This document shows, one piece after another, positions 21,546 through 30,878 of a stretch of DNA of 64,000 nucleotides. The number at the start of each line of letters is the position of its first letter. Position 1 is the stretch's first letter. The notes beneath the pieces were generated by a model. That model saw only the letters and a program-made list of their open reading frames with translations, was not told the origin of the DNA and ran no database searches. Location of the stretch: the NCBI RefSeq assembly GCF_009695545.1, contig NZ_VUNS01000004.1:233421-297420 (forward strand), read 5' to 3'. This stretch comes from Victivallis lenta. Its GTDB lineage: Bacteria; Verrucomicrobiota; Lentisphaeria; Victivallales; Victivallaceae. A program made the translations under genes and the position numbers.

Positions 21546-24010
21546 CTTTTTTTCTCCTTCCGGTTCGCTCCGGGAGCCGGAGCTTTGGCTTTCGCGCGTT
21601 TCCGGGCCGGGGAGAAGGCGACCTTCGCGGCTTCAGCAAAGTCGGAGACGAAGTGGAATTCGAGCTTCGACTTCACCTCCTCCGGCAATTCGAGCGCATC
21701 CTTGCGGTTCTCTTCCGGCAGCATGACGGTGTCAATACCGGCCCGCAGCGCGGCGATGACCTTCTCCCGGATGCCGCCGACGGCCGTGACCCGGCCGCGC
21801 AGCGTGATCTCCCCGGTCATGGCGAGACGCGGACGCAGCGCTTCGTTTTTCAGGTGCGAAACAAGCGCCATCGTGATGGTGACGCCCGCTGACGGGCCGT
21901 CTTTCGGCGTCGCCCCGTCCGGCACATGGATGTGGAAATCGTGTTCGGCAAAAAACTCCGGTCCGATCCCCCAGCCGGCGGCGTGGGCGCGGACCAGGCT
22001 GAAGGCGGCCTCCGCCGACTCCTGCATGACCTTGCCGAGCGAGCCGGTCAGCTTGAGGCCGCCCTTGCCGGGCAGCGAAATGACTTCGACGGGCAGGATC
22101 ACGCCGCCGCAGCTGGTCCAGGCCATGCCGGTGGCGCAGCCGGGACCGAGTTTGGCGTCGGCTTCGTCCATCAGGAATTTGCGCGCGCCGAGGAGCTCCT
22201 GCACGAGCGCCGGCGTGACGGAGACGGTTTCGTCCGGCGCGATTTTTCCTTCGACGATGCGCCGCGCAATCCGGCGGCAGACCTGCCCGATGCAGCGTTC
22301 GAGCTCGCGGACGCCGGCCTCGCGCGTATAATGGTCGATGAGTTCGTCGACTGCGCCGAGCTGAAAACGCACCTGCTTCGCCTTGAGGCCGTTGGCTTTC
22401 ACCTGCCGGCCGACCAGATAACGGCGTGCGATCTCGCGTTTTTCGAACGATGTGTAGCCGGGCAGCCGGATGATCTCCATGCGGTCCTGCAGCGGCCCCG
22501 GAATCGTTTCGAGCAGATTCGCCGTCGCGATGAAGAAGACCTTCGACAGATCGTAATCGACCTCGAGATAGTGGTCGTTGAACGAATTGTTCTGGGCCGG
22601 ATCAAGCACCTCGAGCAGCGCCGAAGCGGGATCTCCACGGAAATCGCTGGCGAGCTTGTCGATCTCGTCAAGCATGAAGACCGGGTTTCCGCTGCCGGCC
22701 TTTTTCAAATTCTGGATGATGCGGCCGGGCAGCGCCCCGACATAGGTGCGGCGGTGCCCGCGGATTTCGGCCTCGTCCCGCACGCCGCCGAGCGAAACCC
22801 GGATGAAATTCCGGTTCATCGCCCGCGCGATGGACTGCCCGAGCGAGGTTTTGCCGACGCCCGGAGGCCCGACGAGACAGAGGATCGGCGCCCGCCGCTC
22901 GTCGTCCGGCTTCAGCTGCAGCACCGCAAGAAATTCAAGAATCCGCTGCTTGACGTCCTCGAGCCCGTAATGATCGGCATCAAGCACCTTTTCGGCCTCG
23001 GCGCAGTCGAGCCGGTCCTCGGTGAAGATGCACCACGGCAGGTCCAGCAGCCAGTTGATGTAGGTGTAGGCGATATGGTATTCGGGGGCGGCCTGCGGAA
23101 TCACCTCGAGCCGGGAGAGCTCCTTGCGCACGACCTCGAGCACATGCGGCGGCAGCTCGGTGCTTTCGAGCCGCTCTTCGATTTCGATGATGTCCGGATT
23201 GCGGCTGTCCTCGCCGAGCTCCTGCTGGATCGTGCGGAGCTGTTCGCGCAGAAAGAACTCCCGCTGCTGCTGGCTCATCGCCTGATGCACCTCGCTCTGA
23301 ATCTTCATGCCGAGCTTCAGCACTTCGAGCTCGCGGTTCATGAGGATGGCCAGCACCTCGAACCGCCTGCGCACGTCGGTCATGGAGAGCAGGAGAATTT
23401 TTTCGGCGTAATTCAAATTGAGCGCATCGGAGATCAGGTCCGCCAGGCGGCCCGGAGACTCCGCATTCAGCACCGCGACCTGCAGCTCTTCAGGGATGCC
23501 GGGCATCGCCCCGGCCAGCTCCTGGAACGCGGCCACCGCCGATTTCTGGCGCGCCTTGTTTTCGGTATCCTCGTTTTCGGACGCAGACTCATTGCAGATC
23601 ACATACCGGGCGGACGGCACGCCGCCGGCGGTTTCGATCGCATGGCAGAAAATGCGTTTGAGCCCGCGGACCAGAATCCGCACCGAGCCGTCCGGAAAAT
23701 TCAGCTCCTTGACCACCCGGACCAGAATGCCGACGCCGCTGCGCCGCTTCTCACGGTAATTGAACAGCTTCAGCGTGACCTGGAGCGGCAGGACGCCAAG
23801 CTCCTCGTCACCCGGAAGTTCCGGGAAGATGGCGAGGAGCCGGTCGCGCTCCATCGTCTGCCGCAGGGCCGCCAGATTCTCCTCGTCGACCAGGAGCGGC
23901 GTCAGACTGTACGGAAAGATCACCGGGTCGCGCATCAGGAAGAGCGGCGCGGCCTGTTCGGGCTTGACCGGCCCGATGCCGGTGACGGAAATATTCGAAG
24001 ATTCAGCCAT
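21542..24010 (-). CDS. lon: ATP-dependent Lon protease
   Basis: The 822-residue protein is a complete LonA: N-terminal substrate-binding LAN domain (from PLFLMRDPVIFPYSLTPLLV), long helical linker, AAA+ module with Walker A GPPGVGKTSLGQS (~residue 375) and Walker B PVFMLDEIDKL, and a C-terminal protease domain with the catalytic Ser in PKDGPSAGVTI and Lys in VTAVGGIREKVIAAL. A basic Ala/Lys tail ends the protein. It degrades misfolded and regulatory proteins. It starts 20 bases after the folC stop and overlaps the LolA-like gene. Confidence 0.95.
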   Translation of the reverse strand: MAESSNISVTGIGPVKPEQAAPLFLMRDPVIFPYSLTPLLVDEENLAALRQTMERDRLLAIFPELPGDEELGVLPLQVTLKLFNYREKRRSGVGILVRVVKELNFPDGSVRILVRGLKRIFCHAIETAGGVPSARYVICNESASENEDTENKARQKSAVAAFQELAGAMPGIPEELQVAVLNAESPGRLADLISDALNLNYAEKILLLSMTDVRRRFEVLAILMNRELEVLKLGMKIQSEVHQAMSQQQREFFLREQLRTIQQELGEDSRNPDIIEIEERLESTELPPHVLEVVRKELSRLEVIPQAAPEYHIAYTYINWLLDLPWCIFTEDRLDCAEAEKVLDADHYGLEDVKQRILEFLAVLQLKPDDERRAPILCLVGPPGVGKTSLGQSIARAMNRNFIRVSLGGVRDEAEIRGHRRTYVGALPGRIIQNLKKAGSGNPVFMLDEIDKLASDFRGDPASALLEVLDPAQNNSFNDHYLEVDYDLSKVFFIATANLLETIPGPLQDRMEIIRLPGYTSFEKREIARRYLVGRQVKANGLKAKQVRFQLGAVDELIDHYTREAGVRELERCIGQVCRRIARRIVEGKIAPDETVSVTPALVQELLGARKFLMDEADAKLGPGCATGMAWTSCGGVILPVEVISLPGKGGLKLTGSLGKVMQESAEAAFSLVRAHAAGWGIGPEFFAEHDFHIHVPDGATPKDGPSAGVTITMALVSHLKNEALRPRLAMTGEITLRGRVTAVGGIREKVIAALRAGIDTVMLPEENRKDALELPEEVKSKLEFHFVSDFAEAAKVAFSPARKRAKAKAPAPGANRKEKKR

Positions 24011-24030
24011 GTGTTATCCTATGCATGTGA

Positions 24031-25335
24031 TTAATCGAGGTTCAGGATCGCCGGTTTGTCCATGGTGAGCGACAGGACCTCCCCGGCCAGATAGAGCGAA
24101 CCGGCGACCAGCGTTTTGTGCGCCTGATCCTGCGAAGCGAGTTCGAGCGCCTCCCGCGCGCTTCCGGCCGCAGCCGTTTCAGCGGAGAGACCTTCGCGCC
24201 GGGCAAGGCCGCAAAGCTCGGCGCCGGTGTAGCTCGGCCGGTCCGACTCCGAAAGCGGAGCGAAGATAAAACGCGCGGCGAGCTTGTCGAGCATGTGCAG
24301 ACTGCCGGCCACGTTCTTATCCTTGAAACCGGCGAAGACCACCGAGAACGTCTCTCCCGGAAACGCCTCTTCCAGCGATTCGGCAAGCGCCGCAAGCCCG
24401 TCCGGATTGTGTCCGCCGTCGACGATCAAACGCGAATTGACCTGCTGACAGCGCCCCGGCCAGCGGCAACCGGCGACGGCGCGGAACGCCCGGCCGGAAT
24501 CGAGCCCGAGTTTCGGAGCAAGTTCGGTCAGGACCTGCGCCGCGAGACGGAAGTTCCGCCGCTGCATGGCGCCGGGCAGCGGCAGACGGATCAGCCTCCC
24601 GCCGTATTCGAACTCCTGCACGGTCCGGCCGCCGTCAAGACGGTAATGAACCGGCCCGGCGATTTCCGGGGGAGGCCCGAAGCACGGGCTTTTTTCCGCC
24701 CTCGCCTTTTCGGCGATGACCCTGCGCGCCTCCTCCGGCATGACGCCGGTGAAGACCGGGACGCCCGGCTTCACGATCCCGGCCTTTTCCGCCGCGATCT
24801 TTTCGATGGTGTCGCCGAGGTAAGCCTGATGGTCGAGCGCGATGTTCGTGATGACCGACGCGAGCGGACGGACCACGTTCGTGGAATCGAGCCGGCCGCC
24901 CATGCCGGTCTCCCAGACGACGACGTCGACTCCGGCGCGGGCGAAAATCATCGCCGCCAGCACGGTCGTGAACTCGAAATAGGTGAAAGTGAAGTCGCGT
25001 CCGGTTTCGGCCCGCGCCGCCGCCGCAAGCTCGGCGGAAAACGCCGCGTAATCCTCTTCCGAAACCGCGATGCCGTTGACCCGGAAACGCTCCCGGATGT
25101 CGACCAGATGCGGGGAAGTGTAGAATCCGGTCGTGAACCCCGCGCCGCGCAGCATGCATTCGAGCATGGCGCCGGTGGAGCCTTTCCCGTTGGTTCCGGC
25201 AATATGGAGAAAGGAGAGCTCCTTCTCCGGATTCCCGACCCGCCGCATGAGTTCGGCGGTCGCTTCGAGCCCCGGCTTGATTCCGAACATCGACAGCGAA
25301 TCGAGGTAGCCGCCCCCGGCCTTTCCGCCGGTCAT
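24031..25335 (-). CDS. folC: Folylpolyglutamate synthase / dihydrofolate synthase
   Basis: A 434-residue Mur-ligase-type enzyme that adds glutamate to folates. Motifs: the P-loop FLHIAGTNGKGSTGAMLE, the folate/ATP region GFYTSPHLVDIRERF, WETGMGGRLDSTN, and ITNIALDHQAYLGDTI, with the C-terminal NPDGLAALAESLEEAF region. The start at 25335 follows the tolB stop by a single base (TGACATG), so translation is coupled; a longer frame upstream lies inside tolB and is an artefact. Confidence 0.92.
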   Translation of the reverse strand: MTGGKAGGGYLDSLSMFGIKPGLEATAELMRRVGNPEKELSFLHIAGTNGKGSTGAMLECMLRGAGFTTGFYTSPHLVDIRERFRVNGIAVSEEDYAAFSAELAAAARAETGRDFTFTYFEFTTVLAAMIFARAGVDVVVWETGMGGRLDSTNVVRPLASVITNIALDHQAYLGDTIEKIAAEKAGIVKPGVPVFTGVMPEEARRVIAEKARAEKSPCFGPPPEIAGPVHYRLDGGRTVQEFEYGGRLIRLPLPGAMQRRNFRLAAQVLTELAPKLGLDSGRAFRAVAGCRWPGRCQQVNSRLIVDGGHNPDGLAALAESLEEAFPGETFSVVFAGFKDKNVAGSLHMLDKLAARFIFAPLSESDRPSYTGAELCGLARREGLSAETAAAGSAREALELASQDQAHKTLVAGSLYLAGEVLSLTMDKPAILNLD

Positions 25336-25336
25336 G

Positions 25337-26539
25337 TCAGCGGCTCCCGGCACGCGACCAGGCCGGCATGGAGAGGTTGTAGGGGGTCGACACGAGCAGC
25401 CGGGTCTTGCCGGTCCAGCTGTCGATGACGTAGAGCGCCGAACGGCGGCCGTCGGAACGTTTGCAGACGACCTGCCGGTTGTCCGCCGCCCAGGCCGGAG
25501 ACTCCCAGACGCCGGGCTCCTGCGTGATCCGGGTATTCTCGCCGGTTTTGAGGTCGTAGACCGCGATGGTGTAGACCCCTTCAACCCGGGTCGCATAGAC
25601 GATCTTGCCGTCGCCGGACCAGTCCGGCGTCACGGCGTCGGAGCCGACCGACTTCAGAACGCGGCGGTTCCGGCCGTCAGCCGAGATGATATTGATCTTG
25701 GGAACTCCGGTCTCATCGCTCACGAAAGCGATCTCGCGGCCGTCGGGGCTCCAGCACGGCGACGCTTCGACCGCGATGCTGTTGGTCAGCCGCCGCGGCG
25801 TCCGGCCGCCGATCGGCATGACATAGAGGTCGACCTTGTGGTCCGGGCTCAGGATGACGGCCAGATTCCGCCCGTCCGGGCTGATCGCCGCACCGGTGTT
25901 GATGCCGCGGAAGGCGGTCAGCACGCGGCTGCGCTTCGGATTCAGCCGGGTTTCGATCACGTCAATGCCGGTCCGGTTGTACTTGGAGTAGCCGATCGCC
26001 TTCCCGTCCGGGAACCAGCAGGGTTCGACGCAGAGCGCGTTGTAATTCGTGATCTGTTCGACGTTGCCGCCGTCGATGTCGCAGGCGTAAATGTTCTTGA
26101 CGCCGGAGGCGGTCTCGGCGCAGAACGCGATCTTCGTCGAACAGAAACCTTTGACTTTCAGCTCCTTGAAGGTATTCTGGATGATCGCGTCGACCATCTG
26201 CTGGGCCATCCGGCGGCTGTTGCCGGTAAGCGGGATCCCCCAGGAACCGGCCGGAGCGCCGCCGGTCGTCAGCGTGAATACGGCGCGGCCGCTCTCCCGG
26301 CGGCCGGAGAGCACATATTCGGCCTTCGGGTCGCCGGAGAGGTCGAACCAGCCGCAGGCGCCGAGGAACGAACGCATCTGCCGGGTCAGTTCCCCGTCGC
26401 TGGGAACCCCTTGAAAGTAAAGCGTCGGATTCGTGCGGACGGTCTTGGTGACCACGATCGGCTCCGGAGCGGCGGTGAGCATGGCGGCCGGAGCAAACGC
26501 AAACAGCGCGGCGGCGGCAAGTGAGAGAGTTTTGTACAT
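25337..26539 (-). CDS. tolB: TolB-like periplasmic beta-propeller protein
   Basis: A 400-residue exported protein with a signal peptide (residues ~1-24). An N-terminal TolB-type domain (~25-150) is followed by propeller repeats with the recurring WSPDGREIAF pattern (CWFPDGKAIGYSKY, ISPDGRNLAVIL, CWSPDGREIAFVSD, DWSGDGKIVYAT). TolB works with Pal and the TolQRA complex in outer-membrane constriction. No tolA or pal is adjacent; instead it heads a run with folC, lon and a LolA-like gene. Confidence 0.85.
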   Translation of the reverse strand: MYKTLSLAAAALFAFAPAAMLTAAPEPIVVTKTVRTNPTLYFQGVPSDGELTRQMRSFLGACGWFDLSGDPKAEYVLSGRRESGRAVFTLTTGGAPAGSWGIPLTGNSRRMAQQMVDAIIQNTFKELKVKGFCSTKIAFCAETASGVKNIYACDIDGGNVEQITNYNALCVEPCWFPDGKAIGYSKYNRTGIDVIETRLNPKRSRVLTAFRGINTGAAISPDGRNLAVILSPDHKVDLYVMPIGGRTPRRLTNSIAVEASPCWSPDGREIAFVSDETGVPKINIISADGRNRRVLKSVGSDAVTPDWSGDGKIVYATRVEGVYTIAVYDLKTGENTRITQEPGVWESPAWAADNRQVVCKRSDGRRSALYVIDSWTGKTRLLVSTPYNLSMPAWSRAGSR

Positions 26540-26603
26540 GAAAAAAGACTCCTTATCCGTAAAAAATGAATAAACAACCGTGATAAGGTAACATACCCCG
26601 TAT

Positions 26604-27701
26604 TTACCAGTTTTTCAACACGTTCCGAACTGCTTTGATCAACTTTTCCGCATCGCCGCCGGAGGAGTCCGGCCCGAGGCTGACGCGGAGCCCGGACCAG
26701 GCGTCGGCGCGGCGGAAGCCGATGGCGAGCAGCGCCGGCGACGGCTCCCGGCTTTCGGAGGAACAGGCGCTCCCGGCGGCCGCCATGATTCCGGCCTCCG
26801 ACAGCATGCGGACGAGAACGCCGGTTTCGACTCCGGGCAGCGTCACATGCAGAATCCACGGCGAAGCGACCTCTTCGGGGATCGTGCAGAAACTCCGCTT
26901 CCCGCCCGGCAGAAGCAGCCCCGAAAGACCGGAGCGGAGCAGCCGGTTCAGTCCGCGCGCCTTTGCGGCATTCCGTTCGAGCTCCCGGCAGCGCAGCTCC
27001 GCCGCATAAGCCATGGCGAGAAGAACCGGCGCCTCGGGCCGGCCGATGCGGTAGTCCTCATGCCGGTAGCGGCGCGCGAATTTCTGAAACGGCCGGGCGC
27101 ACTTCGCCGCCGGGTCGACAAGAATCGCCGCACCTCCCGGCGAACCGAATTTATGCCCCGAAACGACGATAAGCTCCGCCGTTCCGGCCGGAATCGGGAA
27201 CCGCCCCGCCGCCTGGATCGCATCGAGCATGCGGACTGCCCCCGGAGCGATTCCGGCGAGGGCTGCGACGTCCTGAATCCGGCCGAGCTCGCTCTGCACG
27301 AGATGGAAAGCCGTGAAGTCGGCCGGAACGCTCCCGGCGGAAATGCCGCCGTCCCGCCCGGCCGGCAGCAGCGTCAGGGCTCCGGCGGTCCGGCGCAGGT
27401 TCGCCGTGAGCGCCGGGTGCTCGAGCCGGGAGGAGACCACCCGCTTCCCCGCGGCGAACGGGGAGTCGGCGATCAGATTGAAAAGTTCGGTCCCGCTCAT
27501 CCCCCAGACGACGTCGTACCGGCGGCCGCCGGCGAGGGCGGTCGAAAGCTGTTCCGCGGCCGCATCGAGCCGCCGCCGCGCGTCGTAACCGAGCCGGTGC
27601 GCCGCCTCCTGGTTCGCATAGGATTCCTCGAGACACGCCCGGTAAAAATCGAGTATTTCGCGCGGCGGCCGCGCCGCCGCCGCATGGTCCAGATAGATCA
27701 T
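26604..27701 (-). CDS. Second cysteine desulfurase-like PLP enzyme
   Basis: A 365-residue fold-type I aminotransferase of the NifS/IscS class. The N-terminus MIYLDHAAAARPPREIL, the PLP Lys in VVSGHKFGSPGGAAILV and the active-site loop AAAGSACSSESREPSPALLA (catalytic Cys) are present. It is shorter and clearly divergent from the NifS at 27861, which lies head to head with it. It may be a sulfur donor for a separate pathway such as tRNA thiolation, or a Cys-selenocysteine lyase; this is inference. Residues RLEHPALTANLRR replace the usual THxEHPA stretch. Confidence 0.8.
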   Translation of the reverse strand: MIYLDHAAAARPPREILDFYRACLEESYANQEAAHRLGYDARRRLDAAAEQLSTALAGGRRYDVVWGMSGTELFNLIADSPFAAGKRVVSSRLEHPALTANLRRTAGALTLLPAGRDGGISAGSVPADFTAFHLVQSELGRIQDVAALAGIAPGAVRMLDAIQAAGRFPIPAGTAELIVVSGHKFGSPGGAAILVDPAAKCARPFQKFARRYRHEDYRIGRPEAPVLLAMAYAAELRCRELERNAAKARGLNRLLRSGLSGLLLPGGKRSFCTIPEEVASPWILHVTLPGVETGVLVRMLSEAGIMAAAGSACSSESREPSPALLAIGFRRADAWSGLRVSLGPDSSGGDAEKLIKAVRNVLKNW

Positions 27702-27785
27702 CGCCGTATTTGCATCCTTTCGCCGGTTTCACCCGTCCGGCATCCTAATCTACGCAACTTCCGGCCATTATTCAACCGGAGCGGA

Positions 27786-27815
27786 TTGACTTTTCGGAAA
27801 AATATGGTTTATTTT
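27786..27815 (+). promoter_or_regulatory. Candidate promoter of the nifS cluster
   Basis: TTGACT (27786-27791) and TATTTT (27810-27815) are separated by 18 bases, ~45 bases before the ATG at 27861. The same TTGACT/TATTTT pairing recurs at the arsR promoter. Confidence 0.5.
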
Positions 27816-27860
27816 ATAAAGGCAAATCATGTTTTTCAGTACGGGAGGGCTCCGGTTTCC

Positions 27861-29057
27861 ATGAATAAAAATAAAGTCATTTACCTGGACAACAACGCCA
27901 CGACCGCCGTCGACCCGGAGGTGTTCGAGGCGATGCGTCCGTTTTTCTGCGAACGTTACGGCAATCCTTCGAGCATCCACCGTTTCGGCGGCAGCGTCGC
28001 CGCCGAGATCGAGGAGGCGCGGCGCCGGGTGGCCGATCTGCTCGGCTCGAGTTTCCGCGACAGCGACGGAAACGCCTCCGAAATCATCTTCACGAGCTGC
28101 GGCAGCGAGGGCGACAACGCCGCGATCAACGCGGCGGTTTACGCCCGCCCCGGTCGGAACAAGATCGTGACCACCATCGTCGAACACCCCGGCGTGCTGG
28201 CCTACTGCAAGGAGCTTTCGCGCCGCGGCTTCGAGATCGAATACATCCCGGTCGACGAGCGCGGCCGGCTCGACCTCGCTTATGCCGAACGGGCGATCGA
28301 CGAAGCGACGGCCGTAGTCTCCGTCATGTGGGCGAACAACGAAACCGGCACGATTTTTCCGGTCGAAACCGTCGCCGGAATGGCGCATGCGAAAGGCGCG
28401 CTGTTTCATTCCGACGCGGTGCAGGCCGCCGGCAAAGTGCCGATCCGCCTCGATTCGAGCGAAATCGATTTCCTGACCATTTCCGGCCATAAGCTCCACG
28501 CGCCGAAGGGCGTCGGGGCTCTGTTCGTCCGCCGCGGGACCCGGTTCAAGCCGCTGATCTTCGGCGGCCATCAGGAGAAGGGCAGACGGGGCGGCACCGA
28601 AAACGTCGCCTCGATCATCGGCCTCGGCAAAGCGTGCGAGCTGGCTGCCCGCAACCTCGCGGTCGAAAGCGTGCAGCTGACGCGCCTGCGCGACCGGCTC
28701 GAGGCCGGAATCCGCGAGAGGATCAGTCACATCCGCATCAACGGCGACCTGGCGAACCGGCTGCCGAACACCTCGTCGGTCAGCTTCGAATACATCGAAG
28801 GGGAATCGATCCTGATGCTCCTCGACATGCTGAACATCTGCGCCTCGAGCGGCTCCGCCTGCACGACGGGGAGCCTCGAACCGTCGCATGTGCTCCGGGC
28901 GATGAACCTGCCCTACACAGCCGCCCACGGAACGATCCGCTTCAGTCTGTCGAAATACAACACGGAAGATGAGATCGATTTCGTGGCGGAGTCCCTGCCG
29001 CCGATCATCGAGCGGCTGCGGGAAATTTCTCCCTACTGGGAGGAACGGAACAAATGA
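27861..29057 (+). CDS. nifS: Cysteine desulfurase NifS/IscS
   Basis: A 398-residue PLP enzyme that takes sulfur from cysteine for iron-sulfur clusters and thio-cofactors. MNKNKVIYLDNNATTAVDPE is the classic N-terminus; the PLP Lys211 lies in ISGHKLHAPKGVGALF and the persulfide-forming Cys334 in ASSGSACTTGSLEPSHVL. ATG at 27861 gives the family N-terminus; the open frame extends much further upstream but without coding character. The stop overlaps the next start (ATGA), coupling it to the Cys-rich small protein. Confidence 0.93.
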   Translation: MNKNKVIYLDNNATTAVDPEVFEAMRPFFCERYGNPSSIHRFGGSVAAEIEEARRRVADLLGSSFRDSDGNASEIIFTSCGSEGDNAAINAAVYARPGRNKIVTTIVEHPGVLAYCKELSRRGFEIEYIPVDERGRLDLAYAERAIDEATAVVSVMWANNETGTIFPVETVAGMAHAKGALFHSDAVQAAGKVPIRLDSSEIDFLTISGHKLHAPKGVGALFVRRGTRFKPLIFGGHQEKGRRGGTENVASIIGLGKACELAARNLAVESVQLTRLRDRLEAGIRERISHIRINGDLANRLPNTSSVSFEYIEGESILMLLDMLNICASSGSACTTGSLEPSHVLRAMNLPYTAAHGTIRFSLSKYNTEDEIDFVAESLPPIIERLREISPYWEERNK

Positions 29058-29176
29058 ACGGCGAAAAGAACGGGAGCTGCCCGTGCTCGAATGCGGGGTG
29101 CGCGCGTCACGGCGACTGCGCCGCCTGCCAGGCGCACCATCACTCCAAAGGCGGAAGGACCTCTTGCGGAAAATGA
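29054..29176 (+). CDS. 40-residue cysteine-rich small protein
   Basis: A short gene overlapping the nifS stop and the next start, each by ATGA. The product has six cysteines spaced CPCSNAGCARHGDCAACQAHHH and a last Cys near the end, matching a recognised pattern of tiny Cys/His-rich proteins (CPC-x4-C-x2-HG-x-C-x2-C-x2-HH). The ligand set suggests a zinc or iron-sulfur site. Two-sided translational coupling between a cysteine desulfurase and a DUF493-like gene argues that it is real and works in sulfur or metal handling. Confidence 0.75.
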   Translation: MNGEKNGSCPCSNAGCARHGDCAACQAHHHSKGGRTSCGK

Positions 29177-29454
29177 GCAGTGCAAACAAAAAAATCAACG
29201 GGCAGGAGCTGAAGTTTCCGGTTGACTGGGAGTATCGGATCATCGTCGAAGCCGACAAGCTCGAGGCGGCACGCGCCGCGATCGGGCAGTGCCTGCGCGA
29301 ACACGGGGTCTCCGCCGCGGTCCACGAGGGTCTGCGCTCGGAGGGCGGCCGCTACCGTACGCTCAAGGCGCCGGTCGTCCTGACCGGCCGCGAGATGATG
29401 AATGCCTTGAGCGCGGCCCTGGCGGCGGTGGACGGGGTGAAGTTCCTGCTCTGA
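29173..29454 (+). CDS. DUF493/YbeD-like small protein
   Basis: A 93-residue protein with a ferredoxin-like layout as in the YbeD/DUF493 family: an opening LKFPVDWEYRIIVEADKL, the central SEGGRYRTLKAPVVLTGRE that matches the family GkY-type strand, and an ending in AVDGVKFLL like the family PxVxMVL end. YbeD-type proteins are small putative regulators, sometimes linked to lipoate metabolism. The start ATG at 29173 overlaps the 40-residue gene. The match is by pattern, so moderate confidence. Confidence 0.65.
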   Translation: MSSANKKINGQELKFPVDWEYRIIVEADKLEAARAAIGQCLREHGVSAAVHEGLRSEGGRYRTLKAPVVLTGREMMNALSAALAAVDGVKFLL

Positions 29455-29532
29455 AAAAGCGGGGGCTGCGGGGGAGAGGCGGAATTTTTCAAAAAAAATT
29501 GATTTATTTGCCGGTTCTCCGCTTTTCGGCAT

Positions 29533-29561
29533 TTGACAATATATTTTTGTGGTGCTAATGT
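29533..29561 (+). promoter_or_regulatory. Strong sigma70-type promoter
   Basis: A perfect TTGACA (29533-29538), a 17-base spacer and TAATGT (29556-29561), ~90 bases before the ATG at 29653. This is the best -35 match in the window and should drive the three-gene envelope operon. Confidence 0.75.
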
Positions 29562-29652
29562 TCAATAACGTCATGCCGGACGTAAGTGTGTCAATTTGGG
29601 TTTAGCAATATATAACGACAAATTATCAACCAATCAGAGTGGGAGAGCCCCG

Positions 29653-30858
29653 ATGAAAGTAGTCAACGTCGTATTGAGTATCCTGATTCTTCTGCTTGCA
29701 ATCGCAAGCGCAGTCTTCTCTTATTTCCTGTTTGACAAACGCAGTCAGCTGGTCGAAGGCTGGAAGAAGATGGCAACTACGATCAACCAGAGCGCGACCG
29801 AGATGGACAAGGGGAGCGGCACCAAAGTCGGCGGCGAGTTGACCGTTGCCGCGCTCTCCCACGAAAACTACGCGGATCTCGACGCGAAGCTGGCGAAGCT
29901 GACGACGCAGAGCCGGCAGCTGATCAAGCAGCGCGACGAGCTGGCCGAAACGCTGCGCAGCATCGGCACCGTGGCCGAGATGAACAACGTCGGCTCCTCC
30001 GACGCATTCAAGAACATGGCGACCTACTCGACCAGCAAGGACGACGTCGTGCAGGGCGTCGGCGCCCTGATCGACCGCCGCAACAAGATCGTGCAGAGCG
30101 TGGTCGAAGCGGTCCGCCGGAATCTCCAGCTCACGATCGACGCCAACAAGCTTCGCGCCGCCGACCAGGCCGCGCTGAACCAGTTCTCGCAGCGCCTGAC
30201 CCAGTTCGGCAATGAACGCCGCGATTTCGAGAACACCCTCAATGAAATCGTCCGCCAGGCGGGCGGCAGCAGCCTCAACTTCTCCGGCAACAACTTCAAG
30301 GGCGCGCTTGATCAGGCCCGCCAGGCGGTGAACGGCCTGAAGGGCAAGCTCGACGAAGCCAACCGCACCATCGGCGCCCGCAACCAGGAGATCCAGCGCC
30401 AGAAGAACGAGCTCAACGGCAAAAACAACGAGATCGCTACCCTGAAGAAATCGCTCGACGACAAGATCTACCAGCTCGACGGCCTCCGGGGAGCGCTCGG
30501 CCTCGACAAGAATGACGTGCTGCCGATGCCGTGGAAGCCGGGTTCGCCCGAGGCCCGCAAGCGCATCGTCGGCCATGTCGCCGACGTCAGCTCGAAGTAC
30601 GGCTACATCGCGATCGACCTCGGCACCGAATCCACTGTTCAGCAGGAACTCGGCAATAAGGTCGGCGAAATCAACGTGAACCTGACTCCGGGCCTCGAAA
30701 TGGTCGTCTCCCGCGGAGATCTCGCCGTCCCGACTTCGGATTTCGTCACGAAGGTCAAGCTGACCAAGGTTGACAAGAACTGCTCGATCGCGGAACCGAT
30801 CGGCGAGCAGAAGGATACGGTTCAGGTCGGCGACAAGGTCTGGTTCGACATCAACTGA
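29653..30858 (+). CDS. Uncharacterised membrane-anchored coiled-coil protein
   Basis: A 401-residue protein with an N-terminal hydrophobic segment (~residues 5-27, uncleaved anchor likely), then ~250 residues with heptad-rich helices (KLAKLTTQSRQLIKQRDELA and QEIQRQKNELNGKNNEIATL) that should form long coiled coils outside the membrane. A compact C-terminal domain (~300-401) is rich in beta strands (KVGEINVNLTPGLEMVVSRG). No enzyme motif is seen. GGGAGAG precedes the ATG. First gene of a short operon with a tiny membrane protein and a small lipoprotein; probably an envelope structure component. Confidence 0.75.
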   Translation: MKVVNVVLSILILLLAIASAVFSYFLFDKRSQLVEGWKKMATTINQSATEMDKGSGTKVGGELTVAALSHENYADLDAKLAKLTTQSRQLIKQRDELAETLRSIGTVAEMNNVGSSDAFKNMATYSTSKDDVVQGVGALIDRRNKIVQSVVEAVRRNLQLTIDANKLRAADQAALNQFSQRLTQFGNERRDFENTLNEIVRQAGGSSLNFSGNNFKGALDQARQAVNGLKGKLDEANRTIGARNQEIQRQKNELNGKNNEIATLKKSLDDKIYQLDGLRGALGLDKNDVLPMPWKPGSPEARKRIVGHVADVSSKYGYIAIDLGTESTVQQELGNKVGEINVNLTPGLEMVVSRGDLAVPTSDFVTKVKLTKVDKNCSIAEPIGEQKDTVQVGDKVWFDIN

Positions 30859-30878
30859 GAGTGAAGGAGGACGCGAAA

